39,593 nt of DNA from Salinisphaera sp. G21_0 (GCF_017744115.1 NZ_JAGHQW010000050.1:1-39593); one strand, 5' to 3'. Counted from the first letter of the stretch, positions 6,982-16,657 are shown. Translations and numbers: made by a program. The notes: a model not told the origin generated them from the sequence alone.

Positions 6982-9492
6982 TCATTTTGCAAAAAAGTTT
7001 ACTTGAGTCATGATGGGAGGAAGGCGATTACTGGCTGCTTGTTTTCTTCTTCTCTTCTTCTTCTTTTTTGCTGGACTGGTTTGCTCTTCTAAATGTTCTT
7101 CACCAGCCACGCATGCAGCATCTGCCCACCCTCTATTAAATGATACAGAGCCATGCTCCTGTGGGGGGATGCCTATCCTGGTCTTTATTTGATCAATATA
7201 GGGTTTCATTAAGTCCTGATTCCAAAGCATGTTGACCGGGATTTCAATGACCTCAAATCCTGATTTTTTCAGCAGTGCGATTTTCAGCAGAGTCGAACCA
7301 TTCCTGGTTTTGAAATCACCATTCACGTAATGAAATGGTCCCTGAATTTCAATCGCAATGTTGTGATCTGGCAGAAACAGGTCAACCGGAGGTAATAAGT
7401 TCAAACTCTTTTCTTCTTCAATCTTCAAAGAGGGAATGCATGATTGGAGTTGATCGCGGAAGAAAGTTTGAGGTTCCGAAATGGTCGCCTGGTAATGGGG
7501 GACGAACGGAAACGGTCTGCCAAGCCAACTGGCGGCCATGGCAATGACGCGTTGATCCTTTTCATTGTCCGGGGGGAGATTTTCCAGGCCAGTAAACAGG
7601 TCCTTCATGTGCTTTTCAAGCACGTTATTTTTATTAGCATTGGGGACCAGAGACAACCTGGCACCGCATGTCATTAGGCCCCAGAGAGACATCGATAGCT
7701 CTTGCTGACAGATCTGAGGGTTTTCACTGATCAGGTAGACAAGCGATTCGAACATAGAGGTAAGCTCGTCCAGCTCAACGAGCTCACCCAGTTTCGCTGT
7801 GGCCCACAGCAGGTTGGCGATTTCCTGTGGTTTAAAGTTAGCTTTCTGTGCGTTCACCCGGGGCAACAACGGGGCCACGGCCTCGTTGAGACCAGGTATC
7901 TGCTCTTGCCCGTTGTCCAGCAGTTTCGCCATGGCCCACAGCAGATTGGCGATATGCTGAGGAATAAACTGGTCTTTCTTTGCGTTCACTTGGGGCAACA
8001 GCACGGTCATGGCCTCGTTGAGCTCTGGTGTCGGCTCCTGCCCGTTGTCCACCAGTTTCGCCATGGCCCACAGCAGATTGGCGATATGCTGAGGAATAAA
8101 CTGATCTTTCTGTGCGTTCACCTGGGGCAACAGCACGGCCACGGCCTCGTTGAGCTCTGGTGTCGGCTCCAGCCCGTTGTCCACCAGTTTCGCCATGGCC
8201 CATATCAGGCTGGCGATTTCCTGTGGTTTAGAGCAAGCTTTTTGTTTGTTTACGTGTGTCAACAGCGCAGACACAGCCTCTTTGAGTTCTGTTGTCTGCT
8301 CCTGCCCGTTGTCCACCAGTTTCGCCAGGGCCCACAGCAGGTTAGCGATACCCTGAGGAATAAATTGGTCTTTCTGTGCGTTTACGTGGGGCAACAGGGC
8401 GGCCACGGCCTCGTTGAGCCCTGGTGTCCACTCCTGGCGGTTGTCGACCAGTTTCGCTATGGCCCACAGCAGGTTGGCGATACCCAGTGGTTTAAAGTTT
8501 GCTTTTTGTACGTTCACGTGGTGCAGCAGCACGGCTACGGCCTCATTGAACTCTGGTACCCACTTCTGGCCGTTGTCCGACAGTTTCGCGATGGCCCACA
8601 GCAGGTTGGCAATACTCAGGGTATTGAATTGGTCTTTCTGTGCGTTCACATGGGGCAACAGCGAAGCCACGGCCTCCTTGAACTCTGGCGTCCGCTCCTG
8701 CCCGATGTCCACCAGTTTGGCCATGGCCCACAGCAGGTTGGCGATTCCCTGAGGAATAAATTGTTTTTCCTGTGCGTTCACATGGGGCAACAACACGGCC
8801 ACGGCTTCTTTGAGCTCTGGTGTACGCTCCTGCCCATTGTCCAACAGTTTCGCCATGGCCCACAACAGGTTGGCGACACCCTGAGCATCAATATCCCTGG
8901 CTGGAGGTTTTTGGTTGCACTTGAATATTATTGCATCAAGAAGTGTTGACAATAAGGTAGTCTGAGTAAGTTTAACTTGCTCATCCATGGGTTTATGAAG
9001 GGTAAAAACGCCCGCTGAAGTCAATGAGTGAAGTGTTGTCGTCAGGCTTCGCCAATTCCAGCTCCGTGTTGCTGCGAAATTTTGCAGCAAACGCATCAGC
9101 TGGCTTTGTTCTGCTCGATTTAACGGTCTTTTCGCAGCGGATGTGTATTGTTTAATTGAATTGGCATACAGGCCGTGATTTCTCCCATCATAGCGATGAC
9201 CGAAACGGTTCGATTTACGCACCAGATCATCCATTATTTCTGGTTTGATGAGCGCGCTAAAATCTTGAGCAGGGTTTACTGAACGGCGCTGTAGATGTTG
9301 AGAAGGGCGTGCGTCAGAAGAACGGTAAAATTTATTACGCCCCGGGTTTGTGCGTGGGGTATTATCCCACTGCCTGACCGTGGCATGTCTGTATCGTCCA
9401 CGCCTTGAAGAAGTAGCATGGCCACCTGGTCGGTTATAATCATTATCGGATCTTGCGTATTGACCACTGATACCGGCAGAGCTTCTGTCCAT
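6982..9492 (-). CDS. Copy 4: short OPR-like repeat protein with RAP domain and extended basic tail (836 aa)
   Basis: The head is residues 1-205, almost identical to that of copy 8 at the N-terminus (YNRPGGHATSSRRGRYRH). Only eight units follow (206-557), then the cap and RAP at about 701-769. RAP variations here are IAIEIQGPFHYVNGDF and LLKKSGFEVIEIP. Most copies end with KRKKTSSQ. Here an expanded GAA/AAG tract changes frame, gives KKKKKRRRKQ and reads on through ASNRLPPIMTQVNFFAK into the usual spacer, adding 20 residues. Unit 5 has an odd KACSKPQE linker, and unit 6 begins IASLIW. Copies 6 and 7 share this tail form. Whether the longer tail matters is unknown. Confidence 0.92.
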   Translation of the reverse strand: MDRSSAGISGQYARSDNDYNRPGGHATSSRRGRYRHATVRQWDNTPRTNPGRNKFYRSSDARPSQHLQRRSVNPAQDFSALIKPEIMDDLVRKSNRFGHRYDGRNHGLYANSIKQYTSAAKRPLNRAEQSQLMRLLQNFAATRSWNWRSLTTTLHSLTSAGVFTLHKPMDEQVKLTQTTLLSTLLDAIIFKCNQKPPARDIDAQGVANLLWAMAKLLDNGQERTPELKEAVAVLLPHVNAQEKQFIPQGIANLLWAMAKLVDIGQERTPEFKEAVASLLPHVNAQKDQFNTLSIANLLWAIAKLSDNGQKWVPEFNEAVAVLLHHVNVQKANFKPLGIANLLWAIAKLVDNRQEWTPGLNEAVAALLPHVNAQKDQFIPQGIANLLWALAKLVDNGQEQTTELKEAVSALLTHVNKQKACSKPQEIASLIWAMAKLVDNGLEPTPELNEAVAVLLPQVNAQKDQFIPQHIANLLWAMAKLVDNGQEPTPELNEAMTVLLPQVNAKKDQFIPQHIANLLWAMAKLLDNGQEQIPGLNEAVAPLLPRVNAQKANFKPQEIANLLWATAKLGELVELDELTSMFESLVYLISENPQICQQELSMSLWGLMTCGARLSLVPNANKNNVLEKHMKDLFTGLENLPPDNEKDQRVIAMAASWLGRPFPFVPHYQATISEPQTFFRDQLQSCIPSLKIEEEKSLNLLPPVDLFLPDHNIAIEIQGPFHYVNGDFKTRNGSTLLKIALLKKSGFEVIEIPVNMLWNQDLMKPYIDQIKTRIGIPPQEHGSVSFNRGWADAACVAGEEHLEEQTSPAKKKKKRRRKQAASNRLPPIMTQVNFFAK
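7042..7069 (-). repeat. GAA/AAG microsatellite setting the C-terminal frame of copy 4
   Basis: The minus strand reads as AAG and AGA triplets coding KKKKKRRRK. The stretch is 14 nt longer than the matching part of copy 3, so the frame shifts and the ordinary TAA is skipped. Confidence 0.75.
7822..8877 (-). repeat. 8 tandem 132-bp units in copy 4
   Basis: Residue 18 in protein order: R R W W Q P P Q. Residue 39: Q Q N Q C Q Q N. Units 6 and 7 are close copies of each other (EPTPELNEA, then DQFIPQH). Confidence 0.95.
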
Positions 9493-9597
9493 AATTATAT
9501 TTCATTAATTCATGAAAATATAAAAAGCAGACTGCTGTTCAGTTCAGAAGTTCATTGTGCGGAAAAGTTTACTTGAGTCATGATGGGAAGAAGGCGA
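9493..9597 (-). promoter_or_regulatory. 105-bp conserved spacer, copy 5 to copy 4
   Basis: The palindrome (9500-9517) and the TATAAT before the ATG are present. The distal arm of the hairpin is changed (CTGAACTGAACAGCAG on the minus strand), so the terminator-like stem is poor here. Confidence 0.45.
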
Positions 9598-12500
9598 TTA
9601 CTGGCTGCTTGTTTTCTTCCTCTTTGCCGGGTTGGTTTTTTCTTCTAAATGTTCTTCGGCAGTCACGTATGCAGCACCTGCCCAACCTCTTTTAAGTGAT
9701 ACAGAGCCATGCTCCTGTGGCGGAATGCCTATTCTGGTCTTTATTTGATCAATGTATGGTTTCATTAAATCCTGACTCAAGAGCCTGTTAACCGGAATTT
9801 CAATGACCTCAAATCCTGATTTTTGCAACAGTGCAATTTTCAGCAGAGTCGAACCATTCCTGGTTTTGAAATCACCACCTACGTAATGACCCGGTCCCTG
9901 AACTTCAAGAACCATGTTGTGATCTGTCAGCAGCAGGTCAACCGGAGGTAATGAGTTCAGACTCTTTTCTTCTTCAATCTTCAAAGATGGAATAGATGAT
10001 TGGAGTTGATCGCGGAAGTCGGCTTGGGTATTTGAAATGGTTGTCTGGTAATGGGGGACGACTGGACACGCTCTGCCAAGCCAACTTGCGGCCAGGACAA
10101 TGGTGCGTTGATCCTCTTCATTGTGCAGGAATGTATTTTCCAGACGGGTAAACAGGTCGTCCATGTGTTTTTCAAGCACGTTATTTTTATTGGCATTGGA
10201 GTCTAGAGACAACCTGGCACAGCATACCATGACTCCCCAGAGAGACATCGATATCTCTTCCTGAGAAAACTGAAGCTTCTCACTGATTCGATAGACAAGC
10301 GATTCGAACGTAGAGGTAGCCAGGTTCAGCTCAATGAGTTCACCCAGTTTGGCCGTGGCCCACAGCAGGTTGGCAATACCCTGGGCATTAAATTGGTCTT
10401 TCTGTCCGCTCACGCAGGTCAACAGCGCAGCCACCGCTTCGTTGAACACTGGTGTCTGTTCGTACCCGTTGCCCACAAGTTTTGCCATGGCCCACAGCAG
10501 GTTGGTGATATGCTGGGGAATAAATTGTTCTTTCTGTGCATTTACGTGGGGCAACAGGGCAGCCACGGCCTCGTTGAGCTCTGGTGTTTTCTCCAGCCCT
10601 TTGTCCACCAGTTTCGCCATGGCCCACAGCAGGTTGGCAGTTTGCTGAGGAAAAAATTGGTCTTTCTGTGCGTTCACGTGGGGCAACAGCGCGGCCACGG
10701 CCTCTTTGAGTTCTGGTGTCTGCTTCTGCCCGCTGTCCACCAGTTTCGCCATGGCCCACAGCAGGTTAGCGATACCCTGTGGTTTAAAGTGAGCTTTCTG
10801 TGCGTTCACGTGGGGCAACAGCGCGGCCACGGTCTCTTTGAGTTCTGGTGTCTGTGCCTGCCCGTTGTCCACCAGTTTTGCCAGGGCCCACAGCAGGTTG
10901 GCGATGCCCTGGGCCTTAAATTGGTCTTTCTGTGCGCTCACGAGGGGCAACAGCACGGCCACAGCCATTTTGAGCCCTGGTGTCTGCTCCTGCCCGTTGT
11001 CCACCAGTTTCGCCATGGCCCACAGCAGGTTGGCGATATGCTGAGGAATAAATTGGTCTTTCTGCGCGTTCACGAGAGGCAGCAGGGCGGCCACTGCCTC
11101 GTTGAGCCCTGGTGTCTGCTGCTGCGTATTTTCCACCAGTTTCGCCATGGTCCATAGCAGGTTGGCGATATGCTGAGGAATAAATTGGTCTTTCTGTGCG
11201 TTCACGTGGGGCAACAGCGCGGCCAAGGCCCTTTTGAGCTCTGGTGTCGGCTCCTGCCCGTTGTCCACCAGTTTCGCCATGGCCCACAGCAGGTTGGCGA
11301 TTTCCTGAGGTTTAAAGTTAGCTTTCTGTGCGTTCACGTGGGGCAACAGCACGGCCACGGCCTTGTTGAACTCTGGTGTCCACTCCTGCCCGTTGTTCAC
11401 CAGTTTCGCCATGGCCCACAGCAGGTTGGCGATATGCTGAGGAATAAATTGGTCTTTCTGTGTGTTCACGTGGTGCAACAGCGAGGCAACGGCCTCGTTG
11501 AGCTCTGGCGTCCGCTCCTGCCCGTTGTCCACCAGTTTCGCCATGGCCCACAGCAGGTTGGCGATTCCCTGAGGAATAAATTGTTCTTTCTGTGCGTTCA
11601 CATGGGGCAACAACACGGCCACGGCCTCGTTGAGCTCTGGTATCCGCTCCTGCCCGTTATCCACCAGTTTCGCCATGGCCCACAGCAGGTTGGTCATTTC
11701 CTGTGGTTTAAAGTGCGCTTTCTGTGCGTTCACCCAGGGCAACAGCGCAACCACAGCCTCGTTGAGTTCTGGCGTCTGCTCCTGCCCGTTATCCACCAGT
11801 TTCGCCATGGCCCACAGCAGGTTGGCGATATGCTGAGGAATAAATTGGTCTTTCTGTGTGTTCACGTGGTGCAACAGCGAGGCAACGGCCTCGTTGAGCT
11901 CTGGCGTCCGTTCCTGCCCGTTGTCCACCAGTTTTGCCATGGCCCATAGGAGGTTGGTGATACCCTGTTGTGTAAAGTTAGTTTTCTGAGCGATCACTTG
12001 GGGCAACAAGGCGGCCACGGCCTCGTTGAGCCCTGGTGTCCGCTCCTGCCCGTTGTCTACCAGTTTTGCCATGGCCCATAGCAGGTTGGCGATTTCTTGT
12101 GGTGTAAAGTCAGCTTTCTGAGCGATCACCTGGGGCAACAAGGCGGCCACGGCCTCGTTGAGCCCTGGTGTCCGCTCCTGTCCGTTGTCCACCAGTTTTG
12201 CCATGGCCCATAGCAGGTTGGCGATTCCCTGAGGAATAAATTGTTTTTTCTGTGCGTTCACATGGGGCAACAACACGGCCACGGCCTCTTTGAACTCTGG
12301 TATCCGCTCCGGCCCGTTGTCCACCAGTTTCGCCATGGCCCACAGCAGGTTGGCGATTCCCGGGGCATCAATATCCCTGGCTTCAGGTTTTTGGTTGCAG
12401 TTAAATATTATTGCATCAAGTAGCGTTGACAATAAGGCAGCTTGAGTGAGCTTAACATGCCCATCCATGGGTTTATGAAGGGTAAAAACACCCGCTGAAG

Positions 12501-12972
12501 TAAATGAATGAAATGTTGTCGTCAGGCTTCGCCAATTCCAGCTCCGGGTTGCTGTGAAATTTTGCAGCAAATGCATCAGCTGGCTTTGTTCTGTTCGATT
12601 TAACGGTCTTTGAACAGCTAACGTGTATTTTTTAATTGAACTGGCATAGTGCCCGTGATTTCTCCCATCATAGCGATGACCGAAACGATTCGATTTACTC
12701 ACCAGATCATCCATTATTTCCTGTTTGATGAGGGCATTAAAATCTTGAGCAGAGTTTACTGAACGGCACTGTAGATGTTGATAAGAGCGTGTGCCAGAAG
12801 ACTGATAAAATTCATTGCGACCCGGTGCAGTGCGGGGAAGGGTTTCCCATTGTCTGACTGTGGCATGTCTGTATCGCCCACGCCCTGAAGAAGGGGTATG
12901 GCCATTCGGTTGGTTGCAACTGTTTTTTGATCTTGTGTATTGACCACTGATACCAGCAGAATTTTTATCCAT
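9598..12972 (-). CDS. Copy 5: OPR-like repeat protein with RAP domain (1124 aa)
   Basis: The head starts MDKNSAGISGQYTR; the Lys at residue 3 is shared only with copy 13. Fifteen full units cover residues 206-865, followed by the half-unit cap. RAP lies at about 1009-1077. Its central motif is MVLEVQGPGHY, with Leu for the usual Ile, and DLLLTDHN has Thr in place of Pro. The C-terminus is AKRKKTSSQ. Units are highly homogenised: units 4 and 7 have the same protein sequence over most of their length and lie three units apart, a sign of segmental duplication inside the gene. Unit 14 begins TANLLW after a DQFFPQQ linker. It sits 105 bp upstream of copy 4. Confidence 0.92.
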   Translation of the reverse strand: MDKNSAGISGQYTRSKNSCNQPNGHTPSSGRGRYRHATVRQWETLPRTAPGRNEFYQSSGTRSYQHLQCRSVNSAQDFNALIKQEIMDDLVSKSNRFGHRYDGRNHGHYASSIKKYTLAVQRPLNRTEQSQLMHLLQNFTATRSWNWRSLTTTFHSFTSAGVFTLHKPMDGHVKLTQAALLSTLLDAIIFNCNQKPEARDIDAPGIANLLWAMAKLVDNGPERIPEFKEAVAVLLPHVNAQKKQFIPQGIANLLWAMAKLVDNGQERTPGLNEAVAALLPQVIAQKADFTPQEIANLLWAMAKLVDNGQERTPGLNEAVAALLPQVIAQKTNFTQQGITNLLWAMAKLVDNGQERTPELNEAVASLLHHVNTQKDQFIPQHIANLLWAMAKLVDNGQEQTPELNEAVVALLPWVNAQKAHFKPQEMTNLLWAMAKLVDNGQERIPELNEAVAVLLPHVNAQKEQFIPQGIANLLWAMAKLVDNGQERTPELNEAVASLLHHVNTQKDQFIPQHIANLLWAMAKLVNNGQEWTPEFNKAVAVLLPHVNAQKANFKPQEIANLLWAMAKLVDNGQEPTPELKRALAALLPHVNAQKDQFIPQHIANLLWTMAKLVENTQQQTPGLNEAVAALLPLVNAQKDQFIPQHIANLLWAMAKLVDNGQEQTPGLKMAVAVLLPLVSAQKDQFKAQGIANLLWALAKLVDNGQAQTPELKETVAALLPHVNAQKAHFKPQGIANLLWAMAKLVDSGQKQTPELKEAVAALLPHVNAQKDQFFPQQTANLLWAMAKLVDKGLEKTPELNEAVAALLPHVNAQKEQFIPQHITNLLWAMAKLVGNGYEQTPVFNEAVAALLTCVSGQKDQFNAQGIANLLWATAKLGELIELNLATSTFESLVYRISEKLQFSQEEISMSLWGVMVCCARLSLDSNANKNNVLEKHMDDLFTRLENTFLHNEEDQRTIVLAASWLGRACPVVPHYQTTISNTQADFRDQLQSSIPSLKIEEEKSLNSLPPVDLLLTDHNMVLEVQGPGHYVGGDFKTRNGSTLLKIALLQKSGFEVIEIPVNRLLSQDLMKPYIDQIKTRIGIPPQEHGSVSLKRGWAGAAYVTAEEHLEEKTNPAKRKKTSSQ
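10378..12357 (-). repeat. 15 tandem 132-bp units in copy 5
   Basis: Residue 18 in protein order: R R R R Q R R W P Q Q Q Q K Q. Residue 39: Q D N Q H Q Q N Q Q Q H Q Q Q. Units 4 (11830-11961) and 7 (11434-11565) are near-identical, including the rare ASLLHHVNTQ. Unit 15 carries the LLTCV signature found near the end of several copies. Confidence 0.95.
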
Positions 12973-13031
12973 AATTATATTTCATTAATTCATGAAAATA
13001 TAAAATGCAGACTGCTGTTCTGCTCAGAAGT
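12973..13031 (-). promoter_or_regulatory. 59-bp spacer, copy 6 to copy 5
   Basis: Shortened by the longer reading frame of copy 6. The palindrome (12980-12997), the TATAAT before the ATG and a 5-bp hairpin are all present. Confidence 0.5.
13007..13023 (-). terminator. Possible weak terminator after copy 6
   Basis: GCAGA and TCTGC (minus strand) form a 5-bp stem with a 7-nt loop, followed by ATTTTATATTTT. Confidence 0.28.
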
Positions 13032-16000
13032 TCATTTTACGGAAAAGTTTACTTGAGTCATGATGGGAGGAAGGCGATTACTGGCTGTTCTTTTTCTTCT
13101 TCTCTTCTTCTTCTTTTTTGCTGGATTGGTTTGTTCTTCTAAATGTTCTTCACCAGTCACGTATGCAGCATCTGCCCACCCTCTATTAAATGATACAGAG
13201 CCATGCGCCTGTGGGGGGATGCCTATCCTGGTCTTTATTTGATCAATATAGGGTTTCATTAAATCGTTGTTCAAAAGCTGATTAGCCGGGATTTCAATGA
13301 CCTCAAATCCTGCTTTTTGCAACAGTGCGATTTTCAGCAAAGTCGAACCATTCCTGGTGTTGAAATCACCACCCACGTAATGAGACGGTCCCTGAACTTC
13401 AATCACCATGTTGTGATCTGGCAGAAGCAGGTCAACCGGAGGTAATGAGTTCAGGCTCTTTTCTTCTTCAATCCGCAAAGATGGAATGCATGATTGGAGT
13501 TGATAGCGGAAGTCGGCCTGGGTTTTTGAAATGGCTTTGTGGTAATGGCGGACGACCGGACACGTTCTGCCAAGCCAACTTGCGGCCATGATCATGATGG
13601 ATCGATCCTCTTTATTATCTGGCGAGGTATTTTCCAGGCGAGTCAACAGGTCATCCATATGCTTTTCAAGCACGTTATTTTTATTGGCATTGGAGTCTAG
13701 AGCCAACCTGGCACAGCATACCATGACTCCCCAGAGAGACATCGATATCTCTTCCTGAGAAAACTGAAGGTTCTTACGGATTCGATAGACAAGCGATTCG
13801 AACGTAGAGGTAGCCACGTTCAGTTCAACGAGTTCACCCAGTTTGGCCGTGGCCCACAGCAGGTTGGCAATACCCTGGGCATTAAATTGGTCTTTCTGTG
13901 CGTTCACGAGGGGCAACAGCGCGACCACAGCCTCGTTGAGCCCTGGTGTCTGTTCCTGCCCGTTGTCCACCAGTTTCGCCATGGCCCACAGCAGGTTGGT
14001 GATTTCCTGTGGTTTAAAGTTAGCTTTTTGTACGATTACGCAGGTCAACAGCGCAGCCACCGCTTCGTTGAACTCTGGTGTCTGCTTGTGCCCGTTGTCC
14101 ACCAGTTTCGCCATGGCCCACAGCAGGTTGGCGATAGCCTGAGGAACAAATTGATCTTTCTGTACGTTTACGTGGGGCAACAACACGGCCACAGCCTCTT
14201 TGAGCCCTGCGGTCAGCTCCTGCCCGTTATCCACCAGTTTCGCCATGGCCCACAGCAGGTTGGTGATTTCCTGTGGTGTAAAGTGAGCTTCCTGTGCGTT
14301 CACGTGGCGCAACAGCGCGGACACGACTTCTTTGAGCTCTGGTGTCAGCTCCTGCCCGCTGTTCACCAGTTTTGCCATGACCCACAGCAGGTTGGTGATT
14401 GCCTGTGGTGTAAAGTGAGCTTTCTGTGCGTTCACGTGGGGCAACAGCGCGGCTGCGGCCTCCATGAGCCCTGGTATCTTCTCCTGCCCGCTGTCCACCA
14501 GTTTCGCCGTGGCCCATAGCAGGTTGGCGATTTCCTGTGGTTTAAAGTTAGCTTTCTGTAAGTGCACGTAGGGCAATAGCGCGGCGACAGCCTCGTTGAG
14601 CTCTGGTGTCCACTCCTGACCGTTGTCAATCAGTTTTGCCATGGCCCACAGCAGGTTGGCGATATGCTGAGGAATAAATTGGTCTTTCTTTACGTTCACG
14701 AGGGGCAACAGCGCTCCCAGGGCCTCATTGAGCCTCGGTGTCAGCTCCTGGCCATTGTCCACCAGTTTCGCCATGGCCCACAGCAGAATGGCGATACCCT
14801 GGGCATTTAAGTGGTATTTCTGTGCGCTCACATGGGGCAACAGCACGGCCAACGTTTTGTTGAGCCCAAGTGTACTCTCCTGGCCGTTGATCACCAGTTT
14901 CGCCATGGCCCACAGCAGGTTGGGGATACCCTGGGCATTAAATTGGCCTTTCTGAGCGTTCACGCAAGGCAACAGCGCGGCCATGGCCTCTTTGAATTCT
15001 GGTGTCTGCTCGTGCCCGTTGTCCAACAGTTTCGCCATGGCCCACAGCAAGTTGACGTTTTCCTGTGGTGTAAAGTTCGCTTTCTGTGCCTTTATACGGG
15101 GCAATAGGGTGGCCACGGACTCTTTGAGCCCTGGTGTCTGCTCCTGCCCGTTGTCCACCAGTTTCGCCAGGGCCCACAGCAGGTTGGCGATATGCTGAGG
15201 AATAAACTGGTCTTTCTGTGCGTTCACTTGGGGCAACAGCACGGCCACGGCCTCGTTGAGCTCTGGTGTCGACTCCTGCCCGTTGTCCACCAGTTTCGCC
15301 AGGGCCCACAACAGGTTGGCGATATTCTGAGGCATAAACTGGTCTTTCTGTGCCTTTACACGGGGCAACAGCGTGGCCACGGCCTCGTTGAGCTCTGGTG
15401 TCTGCTCCTGCCTGTTGTCCACCAGTTTTGCCATGGCCCACAGCAGGTTGGCGATTCCCTGAGGAATAAATTGCTCTTTCTGTGCGTTCACTTCGGGCAA
15501 CAGGGCGGCCACGGCTTCGTTGAGCCCTGGTGTCCGCTTCTGGCCGATGTCCAACAGTTTCGCTATGGCCCACAGCAGGTTGGCGATTCCCTGAGGAATA
15601 AATTGTTTTTTCTGTGCGTTCACATGGGGCAACAACACGGCCACGGCCTTTTTGAGCTCTGGTGTCCGCTCCAGCCCGTTGTCCACCAGTTTCGCCATGG
15701 CCCACAGTAGGTTGGCGATACCCTGGGCACTAAACTGGGCTTTCTGTGCGGTCACGCGGGGTAACAGTGCGGCTACGGTCTCTTTGAGTTCTGGTGTGTG
15801 TTCCTGTCCGTTGTCTACCATTTTCGCCATGGCCCACACCAGGTTGGCAATAGCCTGAGGAACAAATTGGTCTTTCTGTACGTTTACGTGGGGCAACAAC
15901 GCGGCCACAGCCTCTTTGAACTCTTCTGTCTGCTCCTGCCCGTTGTCCACCAGTTTCGCCATGGCCCACAGCTGGTTAGCGATACCCTGAGCACTAATAT

Positions 16001-16598
16001 CACTGGCTTCAGGTTTTTGGTTGCACTTGAATATTATTGCATCCAGTAGCGTCGATAATAAGGCAGCTTGAGTGAGCTGAACACGCTCATCCATGGGTTT
16101 ATGAAGGGTAAAAACGCCTGCTGAAGTAAATGAGTGCAGTGTTGTCGTCAGGCTTCGCCAATTCCAGGTCCGTGTTGCGGTAAAATTTTGCAGCAAACGC
16201 ATCAGCTGGCTTTGTTCTGTTTGATTTAACGGTCTTTTAGCAGCTGACGTGTATGTTTTAATTGAACTGGCATATTGCCCGTGATTTCTCCCATCATAGC
16301 GATGACCGAAACGATCCGATTTCCTCACCAGACCAGCTATTACTTCTGGTTTGATGAGGGCATTAAAATCTTGAGCAGAGATTACTGAACGGTGCATTAA
16401 AAATTGAGAAGGGCGTGTGCCAGAAGAATGGTGAAATTTATTACATTCCGGGGTAAAGCGGGTGTGACTATCCCGCTGCCTGACTGTGGCATGTCTGTGT
16501 CGCCCACGCCTTGAAGAAGGGGCATGGCCATTCGGCTGGTTGCAACCGTTATCTGATCTTGTGTATTGATCACTGATACCAGCAGAACTTCTATCCAT
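13032..16598 (-). CDS. Copy 6: longest OPR-like repeat protein with RAP domain and extended basic tail (1188 aa)
   Basis: This is the largest gene in the window, with 16 units at residues 206-909. RAP lies at about 1053-1121 (MVIEVQGPSHY, LLKIALLQKAGFEVIEIP). The head is MDRSSAGISDQYTR, with a variant 'EVIAGLVRKSDRFGHRY' segment shared in part with copies 7 and 10 (AGLVRKS). The tail is the frameshifted form, KKKKKRRRKRTASN, then LPPIMTQVNFSVK. Several unit cores are unusual: IANQLW in unit 1, IANLVW with AKMV in unit 2, NVNLLW in unit 8, IPNLLW in unit 9 and IAILLW in unit 10. The region just before RAP (RIRKNLQFSQEEISMSLWG) is nearly the same as in copy 7, consistent with exchange between adjacent genes. 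Confidence 0.92.
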   Translation of the reverse strand: MDRSSAGISDQYTRSDNGCNQPNGHAPSSRRGRHRHATVRQRDSHTRFTPECNKFHHSSGTRPSQFLMHRSVISAQDFNALIKPEVIAGLVRKSDRFGHRYDGRNHGQYASSIKTYTSAAKRPLNQTEQSQLMRLLQNFTATRTWNWRSLTTTLHSFTSAGVFTLHKPMDERVQLTQAALLSTLLDAIIFKCNQKPEASDISAQGIANQLWAMAKLVDNGQEQTEEFKEAVAALLPHVNVQKDQFVPQAIANLVWAMAKMVDNGQEHTPELKETVAALLPRVTAQKAQFSAQGIANLLWAMAKLVDNGLERTPELKKAVAVLLPHVNAQKKQFIPQGIANLLWAIAKLLDIGQKRTPGLNEAVAALLPEVNAQKEQFIPQGIANLLWAMAKLVDNRQEQTPELNEAVATLLPRVKAQKDQFMPQNIANLLWALAKLVDNGQESTPELNEAVAVLLPQVNAQKDQFIPQHIANLLWALAKLVDNGQEQTPGLKESVATLLPRIKAQKANFTPQENVNLLWAMAKLLDNGHEQTPEFKEAMAALLPCVNAQKGQFNAQGIPNLLWAMAKLVINGQESTLGLNKTLAVLLPHVSAQKYHLNAQGIAILLWAMAKLVDNGQELTPRLNEALGALLPLVNVKKDQFIPQHIANLLWAMAKLIDNGQEWTPELNEAVAALLPYVHLQKANFKPQEIANLLWATAKLVDSGQEKIPGLMEAAAALLPHVNAQKAHFTPQAITNLLWVMAKLVNSGQELTPELKEVVSALLRHVNAQEAHFTPQEITNLLWAMAKLVDNGQELTAGLKEAVAVLLPHVNVQKDQFVPQAIANLLWAMAKLVDNGHKQTPEFNEAVAALLTCVIVQKANFKPQEITNLLWAMAKLVDNGQEQTPGLNEAVVALLPLVNAQKDQFNAQGIANLLWATAKLGELVELNVATSTFESLVYRIRKNLQFSQEEISMSLWGVMVCCARLALDSNANKNNVLEKHMDDLLTRLENTSPDNKEDRSIMIMAASWLGRTCPVVRHYHKAISKTQADFRYQLQSCIPSLRIEEEKSLNSLPPVDLLLPDHNMVIEVQGPSHYVGGDFNTRNGSTLLKIALLQKAGFEVIEIPANQLLNNDLMKPYIDQIKTRIGIPPQAHGSVSFNRGWADAAYVTGEEHLEEQTNPAKKKKKRRRKRTASNRLPPIMTQVNFSVK
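13091..13119 (-). repeat. GAA/AAG microsatellite in the copy 6 tail
   Basis: AAG/AGA triplets code KKKKKRRRK. As in copy 4, the tract length puts the frame past the usual stop. Confidence 0.7.
13872..15983 (-). repeat. 16 tandem 132-bp units in copy 6
   Basis: Residue 18 in protein order: Q H R R Q S Q Q S L W K L L Q Q. Residue 39: Q Q Q Q Q Q N Q H Q N H H Q N Q. Unit 12 (EKIPGLMEAAAALLP) closely matches unit 13 of copy 8. Confidence 0.95.
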
Positions 16599-16657
16599 AA
16601 TTATATTTCATTAATTCATGAAAATATAAAAAGCAGACTGCTGTTCTGTTCAGAAGT
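16599..16657 (-). promoter_or_regulatory. 59-bp spacer, copy 7 to copy 6
   Basis: The palindrome (16606-16623) and the TATAAT before the ATG are conserved. The hairpin stem is reduced to about 4 bp (CAGA/TCTG). Confidence 0.45.

Noticed and set aside
7010-7192. Plus-strand frame starting MMGGRRLLAACFLLLFFFFFAG, looks like a signal peptide
   Set aside because: It is the antisense of the GAA/AAG tract and conserved tail of copy 4; its hydrophobic run is an artefact of reading the Lys/Arg codons backwards.
7702-8949. Long open frame on the plus strand (about 415 codons), with similar ones at 4334-5485 and 36322-37476
   Set aside because: They lie antisense to the unit tracts. The 132-bp period is a multiple of three, so a frame free of stops in one unit stays open in all. 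Products are low-complexity repeats (HQFRHGPQQVGD) with no conserved start, and they stop where the tract ends.
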